From positions 434,001 through 498,000 of the forward strand of contig NZ_AGBX01000001.1 of NCBI RefSeq assembly GCF_000225825.1: a stretch of DNA of 64,000 nt, read 5' to 3'. The position numbers were made by a program, and so were the translations under genes. Each line of letters begins with the position of its first letter. Positions within the stretch are counted from its first letter, which is position 1. The stretch is from Brachybacterium squillarum M-6-3. Its GTDB lineage: Bacteria; Actinomycetota; Actinomycetes; Actinomycetales; Dermabacteraceae. The notes below the pieces were generated by a model. It saw nothing but the letters and a program-made list of their open reading frames with translations. It did not search any database and was not told the DNA's origin. This document shows positions 51,487-60,592 of this stretch, piece after piece.

Positions 51487-52995
51487 GTGGACAATCCGTT
51501 CGAGACCCGTGAGATCTGGTTCCTCACCGGCAGCCAGGGCCTGTACGGCCCTGAGACGCTGGACCAGGTCGCCGAGCAGTCCCGCACCATCGCCGAGACC
51601 CTGGACGCCGCCGCCGACATCCCGGTGCGGATCGTCTGGAAGCCCGTGCTCACCGACCGCGACGCCATCCGCGAGACGGCCCTCGCGGCCAACGCCGACC
51701 CGGCCTGCATCGGCGTGATCGCCTGGATGCACACCTTCTCCCCCGCCAAGATGTGGATCCAGGGCCTGGACGCCCTCACCACCCCGCTGCTGCACCTGCA
51801 CACCCAGGCGAACGTCGCCCTGCCCTGGGACAGCATCGACATGGACTTCATGAACCTGAACCAGGCCGCCCACGGCGACCGCGAGTTCGGCTATATCGCC
51901 ACCCGCCTCGGGGTGCGCCGCACCACCGTCGTCGGCCACGCGAGCGACCCCGCCGTGCAGGCCGACGTGGCCCGCTGGGCCCGCGCCGCCACCGGCTGGG
52001 CCGAGCTGCACCAGCTGCGCCTGGCCCGCTTCGGCGACAACATGCGCAACGTCGCGGTCACCGAGGGCGACAAGACCGAGGCCGAGCTGCGGCTCGGCGT
52101 CTCCGTGAACACGTGGGGCGTGAACGACCTGGTCGCTGCCGTGGACGCGGTGGAGGACGCCGCGGTCGACGCCCTGGTCGCGGAGTACGAGGAGCTCTAC
52201 GACGTGGCCCCCGCGCTGCGCGCCGGCGGGGACCGCCACGAGTCCCTGCGCTACGGCGCCCGCCAGGAGCTGGGCCTGCGCTCCTTCCTGGAGGGCGGCG
52301 GCTTCGGCGCCTTCACCACCAACTTCGAGGACCTCGGCGGGCTGCGGCAGCTCCCGGGCCTGGCCGTGCAGCGGCTGATGGCGGACGGCTACGGCTTCGG
52401 CGCCGAGGGCGACTGGAAGACCGCGATCCTGGTGCGGGTCGCCGCCGTGATGGGCCACGGCCTGCCCGGCGGCGCCTCCCTGATGGAGGACTACACCTAC
52501 GAGCTCACCCCGGGGCAGGAGAAGATCCTCGGCGCCCACATGCTCGAGGTCTCCCCCTCGCTGACCACCGCGACGCCCACCCTGGAGATCCACCCGCTGG
52601 GCATCGGCGACCGCGAGGACCCGGTGCGCCTGGTCTTCACCGCCGACCCCGGCCCCGCCGTCGTCGTCGCCATGAGTGACCTGCGTGAGCGCTTCCGCCT
52701 CACGGCCAACGTGGTCGAGGTGGTCGAGCCCGACGCCCCGCTGCCGAAGCTGCCCGTGGCCCGCGCGATCTGGGAGCCCGCCCCGGACTTCCGCACCTCC
52801 GCGACCTGCTGGCTCGCCGCCGGCGCCGCCCACCACACGGTGATGTCCACCGCGGTGGACCTGGAGACCTGGCAGGTCCTCGCCGAGATCGGCGACCTGG
52901 AGCTGGCGGTCATCGACGAGGACACCACCGTGCGCGGCTTCGCCCAGGAGCTGCGCGTGAACCAGGTGTTCCACCGCCTCGCCCAGGGCTTCTGA
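51487..52995 (+). CDS. araA: L-arabinose isomerase
   Basis: A 502-residue cytoplasmic isomerase converting L-arabinose to L-ribulose with Mn2+. Family motifs include [65 protein letters not shown] (given here by its ends LLHLHTQ and AAHGDRE), and the metal ligands Glu in FGAEGDWK, Glu in LMEDYTYEL, His in [10 protein letters not shown] and His in AAHHTVMS. Length and residues are complete. The GTG start at 51487 has GGAAAGAG seven bases before it. It has its own operator and promoter. It is followed after five bases by a flavoprotein oxidase gene. Confidence 0.97.
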   Translation: MDNPFETREIWFLTGSQGLYGPETLDQVAEQSRTIAETLDAAADIPVRIVWKPVLTDRDAIRETALAANADPACIGVIAWMHTFSPAKMWIQGLDALTTPLLHLHTQANVALPWDSIDMDFMNLNQAAHGDREFGYIATRLGVRRTTVVGHASDPAVQADVARWARAATGWAELHQLRLARFGDNMRNVAVTEGDKTEAELRLGVSVNTWGVNDLVAAVDAVEDAAVDALVAEYEELYDVAPALRAGGDRHESLRYGARQELGLRSFLEGGGFGAFTTNFEDLGGLRQLPGLAVQRLMADGYGFGAEGDWKTAILVRVAAVMGHGLPGGASLMEDYTYELTPGQEKILGAHMLEVSPSLTTATPTLEIHPLGIGDREDPVRLVFTADPGPAVVVAMSDLRERFRLTANVVEVVEPDAPLPKLPVARAIWEPAPDFRTSATCWLAAGAAHHTVMSTAVDLETWQVLAEIGDLELAVIDEDTTVRGFAQELRVNQVFHRLAQGF

Positions 52996-53000
52996 GCAGC

Positions 53001-54293
53001 ATGGCCGGTACTCAGCACCTCGCTGATCCGGGCGTGAGCTGGTCCGGGACGGTCGCCTACGGTCCCGGGCCGCTGCACGCCCCCGCCTCGGTCCCCGAGC
53101 TGCAGGCGCTGGTGGCCGGGGCCTTCCGGATCCGGGCGCTCGGCACCCGGCACTCCTTCTCCACCATCGCCGCGAGCGACGGCCCGCTGGTGACCCTGCA
53201 GGCGATGCCCGCGGACATCGAGGTCGACACCGTCGCCCGCACCGTGCGGGTGGCCGCCGGGGTGCGCTACGGCGAGGTGGCCCGGGCCGTCGAGGCGCAG
53301 GGCCTGGCGCTGGCGAACATGGGCTCGCTGCCGCACATCTCCGAGGGCGGGGCCGGCTCGACCGGCACCCACGGCTCCGGCGACGACCTCGCCGTGCTCG
53401 CCGCCTCCGTCCGCGCGGTGGAGATGGTGGGCGCCGAGGGTGACCTGGTGCGCCTGACGCGCGAGGACGATCCGGAGGTCTTCGGCGGGGTGGTGCTCTC
53501 CCTCGGGGTGCTCGGCGTCTTCACCCACCTCACCCTGGACCTCGAGCCCGCGGCCGACTGGGCGCAGGTGGTCCACCGCGACGTACCCGCCGCGGAGGTC
53601 ACCGCGGAGGGGCTGGACGCCCTGCTGGGCGGCGCCACCAGCGTGAGCCTGTTCCACCGCTGGGACGGCCGCATCGACCAGGTCTGGTCCAAGCAGCGCC
53701 TGGACCCTGACCGGGAGGTCGCCGCGCAGCTCCCGCCGGTGATCTGGCACGGCGCCCGCCGCTCCCCCGACCCCGTGCACCCGCTGCCGGAGCTGTCCGC
53801 CGACTCCTGCACCGATCAGAGCGGCACCCCCGGGCCGTTCGTCGAGCGGCTGCCGCACTTCCGGATGGAGTTCACCCCCAGCGCGGGCGAGGAGATCCAG
53901 TCCGAGTACCTCGTGGCCCGCGGGGACGTCGCCGCGGCCCTGGCCGCCGTCAGCGAGCTCGGCAAGCGCATCCGCCCCCTGCTGTACGCCTCGGAGCTGC
54001 GCACCGTCGCGGCCGACGAGCTGTGGCTCTCCCCGGCCCACGGCCGCACCAGCGCCTGCGTGCACTTCACCTGGCGCAGCAGGCCCGCGGAGGTGAAGGC
54101 GCTGCTGCCCGCGATCGAGGAGCGCCTGGCACTCTTCGCCCCGCGGCCGCACTGGGGCAAGGTCTTCACCACCGACCCGACGGAGGTGCGGTCGCAGTAC
54201 CCGCGCCTGGAGAACTTCCGGACGCTGCGGGACCGTCTGGACCCGGACCGCGTGTTCGCCAACGCCTTCGTCGACCGGCTGCTCGGGGACTGA
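53001..54293 (+). CDS. FAD-binding oxidase (alditol/xylitol oxidase or aldonolactone oxidase type)
   Basis: A 430-residue flavoprotein. The N-terminal PCMH-type FAD domain contains IRALGTRHSFSTIA, where His51 is placed as the covalent-FAD His of Streptomyces AldO, and LPHISEGGAGSTGTHGSG, the second pyrophosphate loop. The C-terminal ALO domain ends in PRPHWGKVFTTDPTEVRSQYPRLENF, with the HWGK motif of alditol and aldonolactone oxidases. It probably oxidises a sugar alcohol (such as xylitol, arabinitol or sorbitol) with O2, releasing H2O2. It starts five bases after araA, so it is co-transcribed and may provide a route from alditols into arabinose metabolism; that role is inference. Confidence 0.9.
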   Translation: MAGTQHLADPGVSWSGTVAYGPGPLHAPASVPELQALVAGAFRIRALGTRHSFSTIAASDGPLVTLQAMPADIEVDTVARTVRVAAGVRYGEVARAVEAQGLALANMGSLPHISEGGAGSTGTHGSGDDLAVLAASVRAVEMVGAEGDLVRLTREDDPEVFGGVVLSLGVLGVFTHLTLDLEPAADWAQVVHRDVPAAEVTAEGLDALLGGATSVSLFHRWDGRIDQVWSKQRLDPDREVAAQLPPVIWHGARRSPDPVHPLPELSADSCTDQSGTPGPFVERLPHFRMEFTPSAGEEIQSEYLVARGDVAAALAAVSELGKRIRPLLYASELRTVAADELWLSPAHGRTSACVHFTWRSRPAEVKALLPAIEERLALFAPRPHWGKVFTTDPTEVRSQYPRLENFRTLRDRLDPDRVFANAFVDRLLGD

Positions 54294-54303
54294 CCCCGCG
54301 CGC

Positions 54304-55311
54304 TCAGAGGGCGCGCAGCACCTCGGTCATCCGGTCCATGGTGCGGGCCGCCTGGGCGAGGCCGAGCTTGTCGAGGTGGCCGTGGGTGACGCCCTCGCGC
54401 ACCTCGCAGGCCACCTCCACCCCGGCCGCGGCGAGCTGCTCGGCATAGCGGCGGGCGCCGCGGCGCAGGTCGTCGTACTGGTCGACCTCGATGTAGGTGG
54501 GTGGCAGCGCCGCGAGCTGCGCGGGCCCGGCGAGGCCCGGGAAGTCCAGCGGGCCGGCCTGTTCCAGGGGCGCCCCGAGGTGGGCCTCCGCCATGGAGCG
54601 CATCTTCTCGGGCGGGAAGCCGAACAGGGCGGGCATCTCCGCGAGGTCCCGGGCCTCCTGGGCGGTGGGCTCGGGGTTCATCGGATGGGTGACGGGGTAG
54701 ATCAGCAGGGAGGCGGCGGGGGCCGCGCCCTGCCCGGCCAGCTCCAGGGCGGCGGCCGCGGCGAGGTTGCCGCCGGCGCTGGTGCCGCCGAGGGCGAGGC
54801 GGGCCGGGTCCACGCCCAGCTCGGAGGCGTTCTCGCGGGTCCAGGCGACGGCGGCGACGACGTCCTGCCGCGGGATCGGCGCGTGGATCTCGGTGCCGTC
54901 GTGCCCGGGGATCGCCCGGGCCGGGGAGCCGCCGGGCGGCTCGTCGCAGAGGCGGTAGTCGACGGAGACGACCACGGCATCGGCCCGCCCGGCGACGCCG
55001 CGGGCGGTGGCGTCGGCCTCGGACATGTCCAGGTCGCCGTGCTGGAAGGAGCCGCCGTGGCACCACACCAGCGCAGGCCGTGGCGCCTCCGCCCGACCGG
55101 CCGGGGCGTAGATGCGCAGCGGCACGGGGCCGTGCGGACCGGGGGCGGTGGTGTCCCGCACCCGCGGGTCCCAGCTCTCGGCCGGGCCGTAGGGCGCGTT
55201 CCAGGCCTCCTCCGCCCCATCGGGCGCCTCTGACCAGTCGGCGAGGCCAGCCAGGGCGCGGAGCCGCGCGGGCATGGCCTGCGCGGGGTCGGGGGCGAGC
55301 GGCTGCGACAT
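54304..55311 (-). CDS. Alpha/beta hydrolase of the hormone-sensitive-lipase family
   Basis: A 335-residue cytoplasmic esterase. The oxyanion motif is VWCHGGSFQHGD and the nucleophile Ser lies in LALGGTSAGGNLAAAAALEL. The catalytic Asp is in YIEVDQYDDLRRGARRY and the His in GVTHGHL. This is HSL/bacterial family IV. It hydrolyses short acyl esters. It is the third gene of a leftward unit (transporter, rhamnose mutarotase, esterase; 62-base gap), so it may deacetylate rhamnosides or rhamnogalacturonan fragments; this is inferred from context only. Convergent with the flavoprotein gene, with only 10 bases between stops and no strong hairpin. Confidence 0.92.
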   Translation of the reverse strand: MSQPLAPDPAQAMPARLRALAGLADWSEAPDGAEEAWNAPYGPAESWDPRVRDTTAPGPHGPVPLRIYAPAGRAEAPRPALVWCHGGSFQHGDLDMSEADATARGVAGRADAVVVSVDYRLCDEPPGGSPARAIPGHDGTEIHAPIPRQDVVAAVAWTRENASELGVDPARLALGGTSAGGNLAAAAALELAGQGAAPAASLLIYPVTHPMNPEPTAQEARDLAEMPALFGFPPEKMRSMAEAHLGAPLEQAGPLDFPGLAGPAQLAALPPTYIEVDQYDDLRRGARRYAEQLAAAGVEVACEVREGVTHGHLDKLGLAQAARTMDRMTEVLRAL

Positions 55312-55373
55312 GGGGTCTCCGATCGACGGGGAGCTGATGGTGCCCAGGTACCGGGCGGGTGCTCGCGGCGGGA

Positions 55374-55787
55374 TCAGGGCAGGTGGAAGTACTGCGGCAG
55401 CACCTGCTTCTCCCCGCCGCCGGGGGCGAAGTACTCCCCCATCGCCGCCTCCCAGCGGGGGCTGATGGAGGCCTCGGCGATGGCGCGCTGCGCGGTCCCG
55501 ACGTCCTCGGCCTCGAAGTAGCCCACCACCATGCCGTCCTCGGGGCGCAGGAACAGCGAGTAGTTGCGCCAGCCGGCCGCGGTCAGCGCCTCGCGCATCT
55601 CTTCCCAGACGTGCTGGTGGGCCTCGACGTAGTCCACCAGGCGTTCGGGCCGCACGTGCAGCAGGAAGCAGCAGCGCTGCGGGCTGCGGGCGGCGCTGGT
55701 GGTGAGCAGGCGGTCCAGCTCCGGGCGGTCCTCGGCAGGCACCGCGGTCGTCGCGGTCGTCGCGGCCTTCTGATGGGTTCCGTTCAT
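55374..55787 (-). CDS. rhaM: L-rhamnose mutarotase
   Basis: A 137-residue protein. After about 35 variable residues, the ferredoxin-like mutarotase core reads RCCFLLHVRPERLVDYVEAHQHVWEEM, then GWRNYSLFLRPEDGMVVGYFEAED, and ends AMGEYF...QYFHLP. This matches the RhaM/YiiL family, with the conserved active-site His of EAHQHVW and Tyr of WRNYSLF. It interconverts alpha- and beta-L-rhamnopyranose so that the isomerase gets its preferred anomer. The ATG at 55787 overlaps the transporter stop (ATGA), so they are translationally coupled. Confidence 0.94.
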   Translation of the reverse strand: MNGTHQKAATTATTAVPAEDRPELDRLLTTSAARSPQRCCFLLHVRPERLVDYVEAHQHVWEEMREALTAAGWRNYSLFLRPEDGMVVGYFEAEDVGTAQRAIAEASISPRWEAAMGEYFAPGGGEKQVLPQYFHLP

Positions 55788-57118
55788 CGTGCCACCCGCT
55801 CCCCGTAGCGCTCCTGCTCGATCTGCTCGAGGGTCTTGCCGCGGGTGTCGGGGGCGCCGATCACGCCGATCAGCAGGGAGGCCAGCAGGAAGCCGATCAT
55901 CAGCACGCCCACGAAGGGCACGCCCTGGGTCTCGAGCATGACCGGGAAGAAGTAGCTGAGCACGCCCACCAGGATGCGGGCCACGAAGAACAGCACGCCC
56001 TGGGCGGTGGCCCGGTAGGGCGTCGCGAACATCTCGGCGGTCCACAGGGCGTAGAAGGCCTGGGCGCCGATGCCGGCGGAGACGCCCCAGAGCACGGCGA
56101 AGAGGATCAGCAGCGGCATGGTGACGTGCGCGAACACCAGGATCATCCAGGCGGCGATGCCGAGGGCGGCGCCGATGCCGTAGAGCAGGCGACGGTCCAC
56201 CCGGTCGCCCAGCCGCATGAAGCCGAGATAGGTGGCGATCACGGTCATGGTCCACAGCAGCACCTGCAGCAGGTTCTGGCTGGCCGCGCTCTCCACCCCG
56301 GCGGTGGCGTAGACGCGGGGCATGAAGATGCCCATCTGCCCGGCCACCAGGTTCCACAGCGAGTAGACGCCGATGAGGAACAGCAGCGCGGTGATGTTCT
56401 TGCGGTGCGAGAGCAGCTCGCGGATGCCGCGGTGGCGCACGAGGGCACCCTGGGCGGCGCGGGCCTCGCGCTCCTTCTTCTGCTCGGTCCAGATATCGGA
56501 TTCGGCCAAGCCGCGGCGCACCCACCAGGTGATGAAGGCGACCACGAAGAGGTGGGCGAAGATGATCCGCGACCCCAGCAGCCCCAGCGGCACCAGGGCG
56601 GTGGCGATCGCGAAGACGATGGCGGGGCCGAGCGACCAGGCCAGCTGCGCGGTGCCGACGTGGCGGGCGCGGTGGGCGTGAGGTGCCTGCTCGGCGATGT
56701 AGGTCCAGGCCACGGGCACGCCCGCGCCGACGGCGATGCCGGTGAGGACCACGCCGAGCACAAGCATCCAGGCCTCGGCGGCGAAGACCACCAGCAGGGT
56801 GCCGATCATGTAGAGGATCAGGTCGTAGGTGTAGATGAACTTGCGGCCGTAGCGGTCGCCGAGGGGTCCGCCGATCATCGCGCCGATGGCGGCGCCGAAG
56901 GCGTTGGCGGAGATCGCGGCGACCAGGCCGACCACCCAGTTCGAGAAGCCGAAGAACTCCTGCCAGAAGGTGAGGCTGGTGGCCAGGGCGATGATCGAGC
57001 CGGCCTCGATGTAGTTGGACATCGCGACAGCGATGGTCGCCTTCCAGCCGCGGACGCGGGCCGGGGCGGCGGGCGGTGCGGGTTCCGGTGGGGCCGGGCT
57101 CGCGGGGGTGGTGCTCAT
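55784..57118 (-). CDS. MFS transporter, probable L-rhamnose importer
   Basis: A 444-residue 12-helix MFS protein of the metabolite:H+ symporter type. Landmarks are GWKATIAVAMSNYIEAGSIIALATSL in helix 1, GGPLGDRYGRKFIY in the helix 2-3 loop, FMRLGDRVDRRLLYG in the helix 8-9 loop, and FATPYRATAQGVLFFVARI in helix 11. The start at 57118 has AAGGAG seven bases upstream; the open frame extends beyond it but lacks coding character. It is divergent from rhaI across the rhamnose operator and coupled to rhaM, so L-rhamnose is the most likely substrate. Confidence 0.92.
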   Translation of the reverse strand: MSTTPASPAPPEPAPPAAPARVRGWKATIAVAMSNYIEAGSIIALATSLTFWQEFFGFSNWVVGLVAAISANAFGAAIGAMIGGPLGDRYGRKFIYTYDLILYMIGTLLVVFAAEAWMLVLGVVLTGIAVGAGVPVAWTYIAEQAPHAHRARHVGTAQLAWSLGPAIVFAIATALVPLGLLGSRIIFAHLFVVAFITWWVRRGLAESDIWTEQKKEREARAAQGALVRHRGIRELLSHRKNITALLFLIGVYSLWNLVAGQMGIFMPRVYATAGVESAASQNLLQVLLWTMTVIATYLGFMRLGDRVDRRLLYGIGAALGIAAWMILVFAHVTMPLLILFAVLWGVSAGIGAQAFYALWTAEMFATPYRATAQGVLFFVARILVGVLSYFFPVMLETQGVPFVGVLMIGFLLASLLIGVIGAPDTRGKTLEQIEQERYGERVAR

Positions 57119-57234
57119 GGGCGGTCTCCTTCGACGGCGTTCGCCCCCGGGTGGGGAGCGGCGGGTGAAGCGCGGGCGGCGGTGCGGGGCGCTCCGGCGG
57201 CCTTGTCGGCCGGACACCGGGATGCTAACGTCCT

Positions 57235-57252
57235 TCTTGAGTCGTTTCAAGA
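57235..57252. promoter_or_regulatory. Rhamnose operator
   Basis: TCTTGA-N6-TCAAGA, an 18-bp dyad with a central CG, lies between the divergent transporter-rhaM-esterase and rhaI-rhaD-rhaB operons. It looks like a LacI-family site. No regulator gene is adjacent, so it would act from outside this region. Confidence 0.72.
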
Positions 57253-57342
57253 CGGGCATGTCGCCGGTGGACGAGCATCGTCCGCCCGACCGGGCAGGTC
57301 TCCCGCCCCGCACCCCGTCGACCCCTGAGCGAAGGAGCTTCC

Positions 57343-58518
57343 GTGTCCCCCACCACCCTGCCCGCCCCGATCGCGCGCGACCTGACCGACTTCGGCATCG
57401 AGGTCCCCAGCTGGGGCTACGGGAACTCCGGCACCCGCTTCAAGGTGTTCTCCACCCCCGGCACCCCCCGCGACCCCTTCGAGAAGATCGCCGACGCCGC
57501 GCAGACCCACGCCTTCACCGGCGCCGCCCCGCGGGTGTCCCTGCACTACCCCTGGGACCGGGTCGAGGACTGGGCGGGCCTGCGCGACCACGCCGCCGAG
57601 CAGGGCGTGGCGCTGGGCATGATCAACTCCAACACCTTCCAGGACGAGGACTACAAGTTCGGCTCCCTCACCCACTCCGATCCGGGGGTCCGGCGCAAGG
57701 CCATCGACCACCACCTGGAGTGCCTCGAGGTGATGCGGGAGGCCGGCTCCCACGAGCTGAAGATCTGGCTGGCCGACGGCACCAACTACGCCGGCCAGGA
57801 CTCGATCCGGGCCCGGCAGGACCATCTGGGCGACTCGCTGCGGGAGATCTACGCGGGCCTCGGCGCCGGCGAGCGCCTGGTGCTCGAGTACAAGTTCTTC
57901 GAGCCGGCGTTCTACCACACGGACGTGCCGGACTGGGGCACCAGCCTGCTGCACTGCCTGGCCCTCGGCGAGCAGGCGATGGTGGTGCTGGACACCGGCC
58001 ACCACGCCCCCGGCACCAACATCGAGTTCATCGTCGCCCAGCTGCTGCGGCAGGGCCGGCTCGGCGCCTTCGACTTCAACTCCCGCTACTACGCCGACGA
58101 CGACCTCATCGTCGGCTCCGCGGACCCCTTCCAGCTGTTCAGGATCCTGGTGGAGATCGTCCAGCAGGGCGCCCACCGCCCCGAGTCCGGGGTGAACTTC
58201 ATGCTGGACCAGTGCCACAACCTGGAGTCCAAGATCCAGGGGCAGATCCGGTCCGTGATGAACGTACAGGAGATCCTGGCCAAGGCCCTGCTGGTGGACC
58301 GCGCGGCGCTGGCCGACGCGCAGGCGCGGCACGACGTGCTGGAGGCGCACGCGGTGCTGATGGACGCCTTCTGGACCGACGTGCGGCCCGCGCTGGCCGC
58401 CCTCCGCGAGGAGCGGGGCCTGCCCGGCGACCCCTTCGCGGCCTTCCGCGCCAGCGGGTACGAGCAGAGGATCGCCGAGGAGCGCGTCGGCGGGAACCAG
58501 ATGGGATGGGGAGCCTGA
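57343..58518 (+). CDS. rhaI: L-rhamnose isomerase
   Basis: A 391-residue TIM-barrel isomerase of the Pseudomonas stutzeri/actinobacterial RhaI type, distinct from E. coli RhaA. Motifs include GIEVPSWGYGNSGTRFKVF, RVSLHYPWD, LKIWLADGTNYAGQDSIRAR (metal/substrate site), LEYKFFEPAFYHTDVPDWG with ligand Glu, MVVLDTGHHAPGTNIEF (ligand Asp, His) and FDFNSRYYADDDLIVGS (Asp ligands). It converts L-rhamnose to L-rhamnulose. The GTG start at 57343 has GAAGGAG six bases upstream. It heads a tight three-gene operon. Confidence 0.95.
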   Translation: MSPTTLPAPIARDLTDFGIEVPSWGYGNSGTRFKVFSTPGTPRDPFEKIADAAQTHAFTGAAPRVSLHYPWDRVEDWAGLRDHAAEQGVALGMINSNTFQDEDYKFGSLTHSDPGVRRKAIDHHLECLEVMREAGSHELKIWLADGTNYAGQDSIRARQDHLGDSLREIYAGLGAGERLVLEYKFFEPAFYHTDVPDWGTSLLHCLALGEQAMVVLDTGHHAPGTNIEFIVAQLLRQGRLGAFDFNSRYYADDDLIVGSADPFQLFRILVEIVQQGAHRPESGVNFMLDQCHNLESKIQGQIRSVMNVQEILAKALLVDRAALADAQARHDVLEAHAVLMDAFWTDVRPALAALREERGLPGDPFAAFRASGYEQRIAEERVGGNQMGWGA

Positions 58519-58520
58519 GC

Positions 58521-60587
58521 ATGAGCAGCATCGACGCTTCGACGGACACCGGCGCGCGGGCGACGATCGACGCCCTGATCGCCCGCAGCAACACCCTCGG
58601 CGCGGACCCGGCGAACACCAACTACGCCGGCGGCAACACCTCCGCCCAGGGCACCGCCCCCGACCCCGTCACCGGGCAGGACGTCGAGCTGCTGTGGGTC
58701 AAGGGCTCCGGGGGCGACCTCGGCACCCTCACCGAGCAGGGCCTGGCCGTGCTGCGCCGCGACCGTGTGCTCGCCCTGCGTGACGTCTACCCCGGGGTGG
58801 AGCGCGAGGACGAGATGGTCGCCGCCTTCGACCACTGCCTGTTCGGCTCCGGCGGCGCCGCCCCCTCCATCGACACCGCCATGCACGCCCTGGTCGAGAA
58901 GGCCCACGTGGACCACCTCCACCCCGACGCCGGCATCGCCCTGGCGACCGCTGCCGACGGCGAGCGCCTGACCCGCGAGTGCTTCGGCGACGAGGTGGTG
59001 TGGGTGCCGTGGCGGCGCCCCGGCTTCCAGCTGGGCCTGGACATCGCCGCCATCCAGGCCGAGAACCCGCAGGCCATCGGCTGCATCCTGGGCGGGCACG
59101 GCATCACCGCCTGGGGCGACACCTCGGAGCAGGCGCAGGCGAACTCCCTGGCCGTCATCGAGCGGGCCACCGCCTTCCTCGCCGAGCGCGGCACGGCCGA
59201 GCCCTTCGGAGCTCACGACCCGTCGCGCGCCGCCCTGCCCATGGCCGAGCGCCGCGCGAAGGCCTCCGCGCTGTTCCCCGTGGTCCGGGGCCTCGCCTCC
59301 ACGGACGCCCCGATGGTGGGCCACTGGACCGACAGCGAGGACGTCCACGAGTTCCTGGCCTCCGCGAAGCTCGCGGAGCTGGCGGAGAAGGGCACCTCCT
59401 GCCCCGACCACTTCCTGCGCACCAAGGTGAAGCCGCTGGTGCTGGACCTGCCCGCCGACGCGCCCGTCGAGGAGGCCGTGGCCCGGCTGCGGGAGCTGCA
59501 CGAGGCCTACCGCGCGGACTACACCGCCTACTACGAGCGCCACGCCGGGGCCGACTCCCCCGCCATCCGCGGCGCCGACCCGGCGATCGTGCTGGTGCCC
59601 GGCGTCGGCATGTTCTCCTTCGGCGCCGACGCGCAGACCGCGCGGGTGGCCGGGGAGTTCTACGTCAACGCGATCCACGTGATGCGCGGCGCCGAGGCCG
59701 TCTCCACCTACACCCCCATCGACGAGGCCGAGAAGTTCCGCATCGAGTACTGGGCGCTGGAGGAGGCCAAGCTGCAGCGCCGCCCGAAGCCCAAGCCACT
59801 CGCGACCCGGGTGGCGCTGGTGACCGGCGGCGGCTCCGGCATCGGCAAGGCCACGGCCGAGCGCCTGGTCGCCGAGGGCGCCTGCGTGGTCATCGCGGAC
59901 CTGAACCTCGAGAACGCCGAGGCCACCGCCGCGGAGCTGGGCGGGCCGGACAGGGCCGTCGCCCTGCGCGCGGACGTCGCCGACGAGCAGGCCGTGATCG
60001 CCGCGATCGACGAGGCGGTGCTCGCCTTCGGCGGGCTCGACCTGATCGTGAACAACGCGGGCCTGTCGCTGTCCAAGCCGCTGCTGGAGACCACCGCGAA
60101 GGACTGGGACCTGCAGCACGACGTGATGGCCCGCGGCTCCTTCCTGGTCTCCCGCGAGACCGCCCGGGTGATGATCGCCCAGGGCATGGGCGGGGACATC
60201 ATCTACATCTCCTCGAAGAACTCCGTCTTCGCGGGCCCGAACAACATCGCCTACTCGGCCACCAAGGCCGACCAGGCCCACCAGGTGCGGCTGCTCGCGG
60301 CCGAGCTCGGAGAGCACCAGATCCGCGTCAACGGCATCAACCCCGACGGCGTGGTGCGCGGCTCCGGCATCTTCGCCGGCGGCTGGGGCGCCTCCCGCGC
60401 CAAGGTCTACGGGGTGCAGGAGGAGGACCTGGGCGCCTTCTACGCCCAGCGCACCCTGCTCAAGCGCGAGGTGCTGCCCGCGAACGTCGCGAACGCCGTG
60501 TACGCCCTGACCGCCGGGGACCTCTCCCACACCACCGGGCTGCACGTGCCGGTGGATGCGGGCGTGGCCGCTGCCTTCCTGCGCTGA
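58521..60587 (+). CDS. rhaD: Bifunctional rhamnulose-1-phosphate aldolase / short-chain alcohol dehydrogenase
   Basis: A 688-residue fusion. Residues 1 to about 420 form a class-II aldolase domain: NTNYAGGNTSAQ (phosphate loop), VKGSGGDL, and zinc-site His residues in HVDHLHPDAGIAL and GGHGITAWG. Residues about 435-688 form a short-chain dehydrogenase: NAD-binding TGGGSGIGKATA, NNAGLSLSKPL, catalytic Ser in ISSKNS and Tyr-X3-Lys in YSATKAD. It cleaves L-rhamnulose-1-phosphate to dihydroxyacetone phosphate and L-lactaldehyde, which the second domain probably oxidises or reduces on site. It starts two bases after rhaI. Confidence 0.95.
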   Translation: MSSIDASTDTGARATIDALIARSNTLGADPANTNYAGGNTSAQGTAPDPVTGQDVELLWVKGSGGDLGTLTEQGLAVLRRDRVLALRDVYPGVEREDEMVAAFDHCLFGSGGAAPSIDTAMHALVEKAHVDHLHPDAGIALATAADGERLTRECFGDEVVWVPWRRPGFQLGLDIAAIQAENPQAIGCILGGHGITAWGDTSEQAQANSLAVIERATAFLAERGTAEPFGAHDPSRAALPMAERRAKASALFPVVRGLASTDAPMVGHWTDSEDVHEFLASAKLAELAEKGTSCPDHFLRTKVKPLVLDLPADAPVEEAVARLRELHEAYRADYTAYYERHAGADSPAIRGADPAIVLVPGVGMFSFGADAQTARVAGEFYVNAIHVMRGAEAVSTYTPIDEAEKFRIEYWALEEAKLQRRPKPKPLATRVALVTGGGSGIGKATAERLVAEGACVVIADLNLENAEATAAELGGPDRAVALRADVADEQAVIAAIDEAVLAFGGLDLIVNNAGLSLSKPLLETTAKDWDLQHDVMARGSFLVSRETARVMIAQGMGGDIIYISSKNSVFAGPNNIAYSATKADQAHQVRLLAAELGEHQIRVNGINPDGVVRGSGIFAGGWGASRAKVYGVQEEDLGAFYAQRTLLKREVLPANVANAVYALTAGDLSHTTGLHVPVDAGVAAAFLR

Positions 60588-60592
60588 CCCCC

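Noticed and set aside
49072-52974. Open frame of 1300 codons on the minus strand
   Set aside because: It is the antisense shadow of the BCCT transporter and araA, both with full family motifs on the plus strand.
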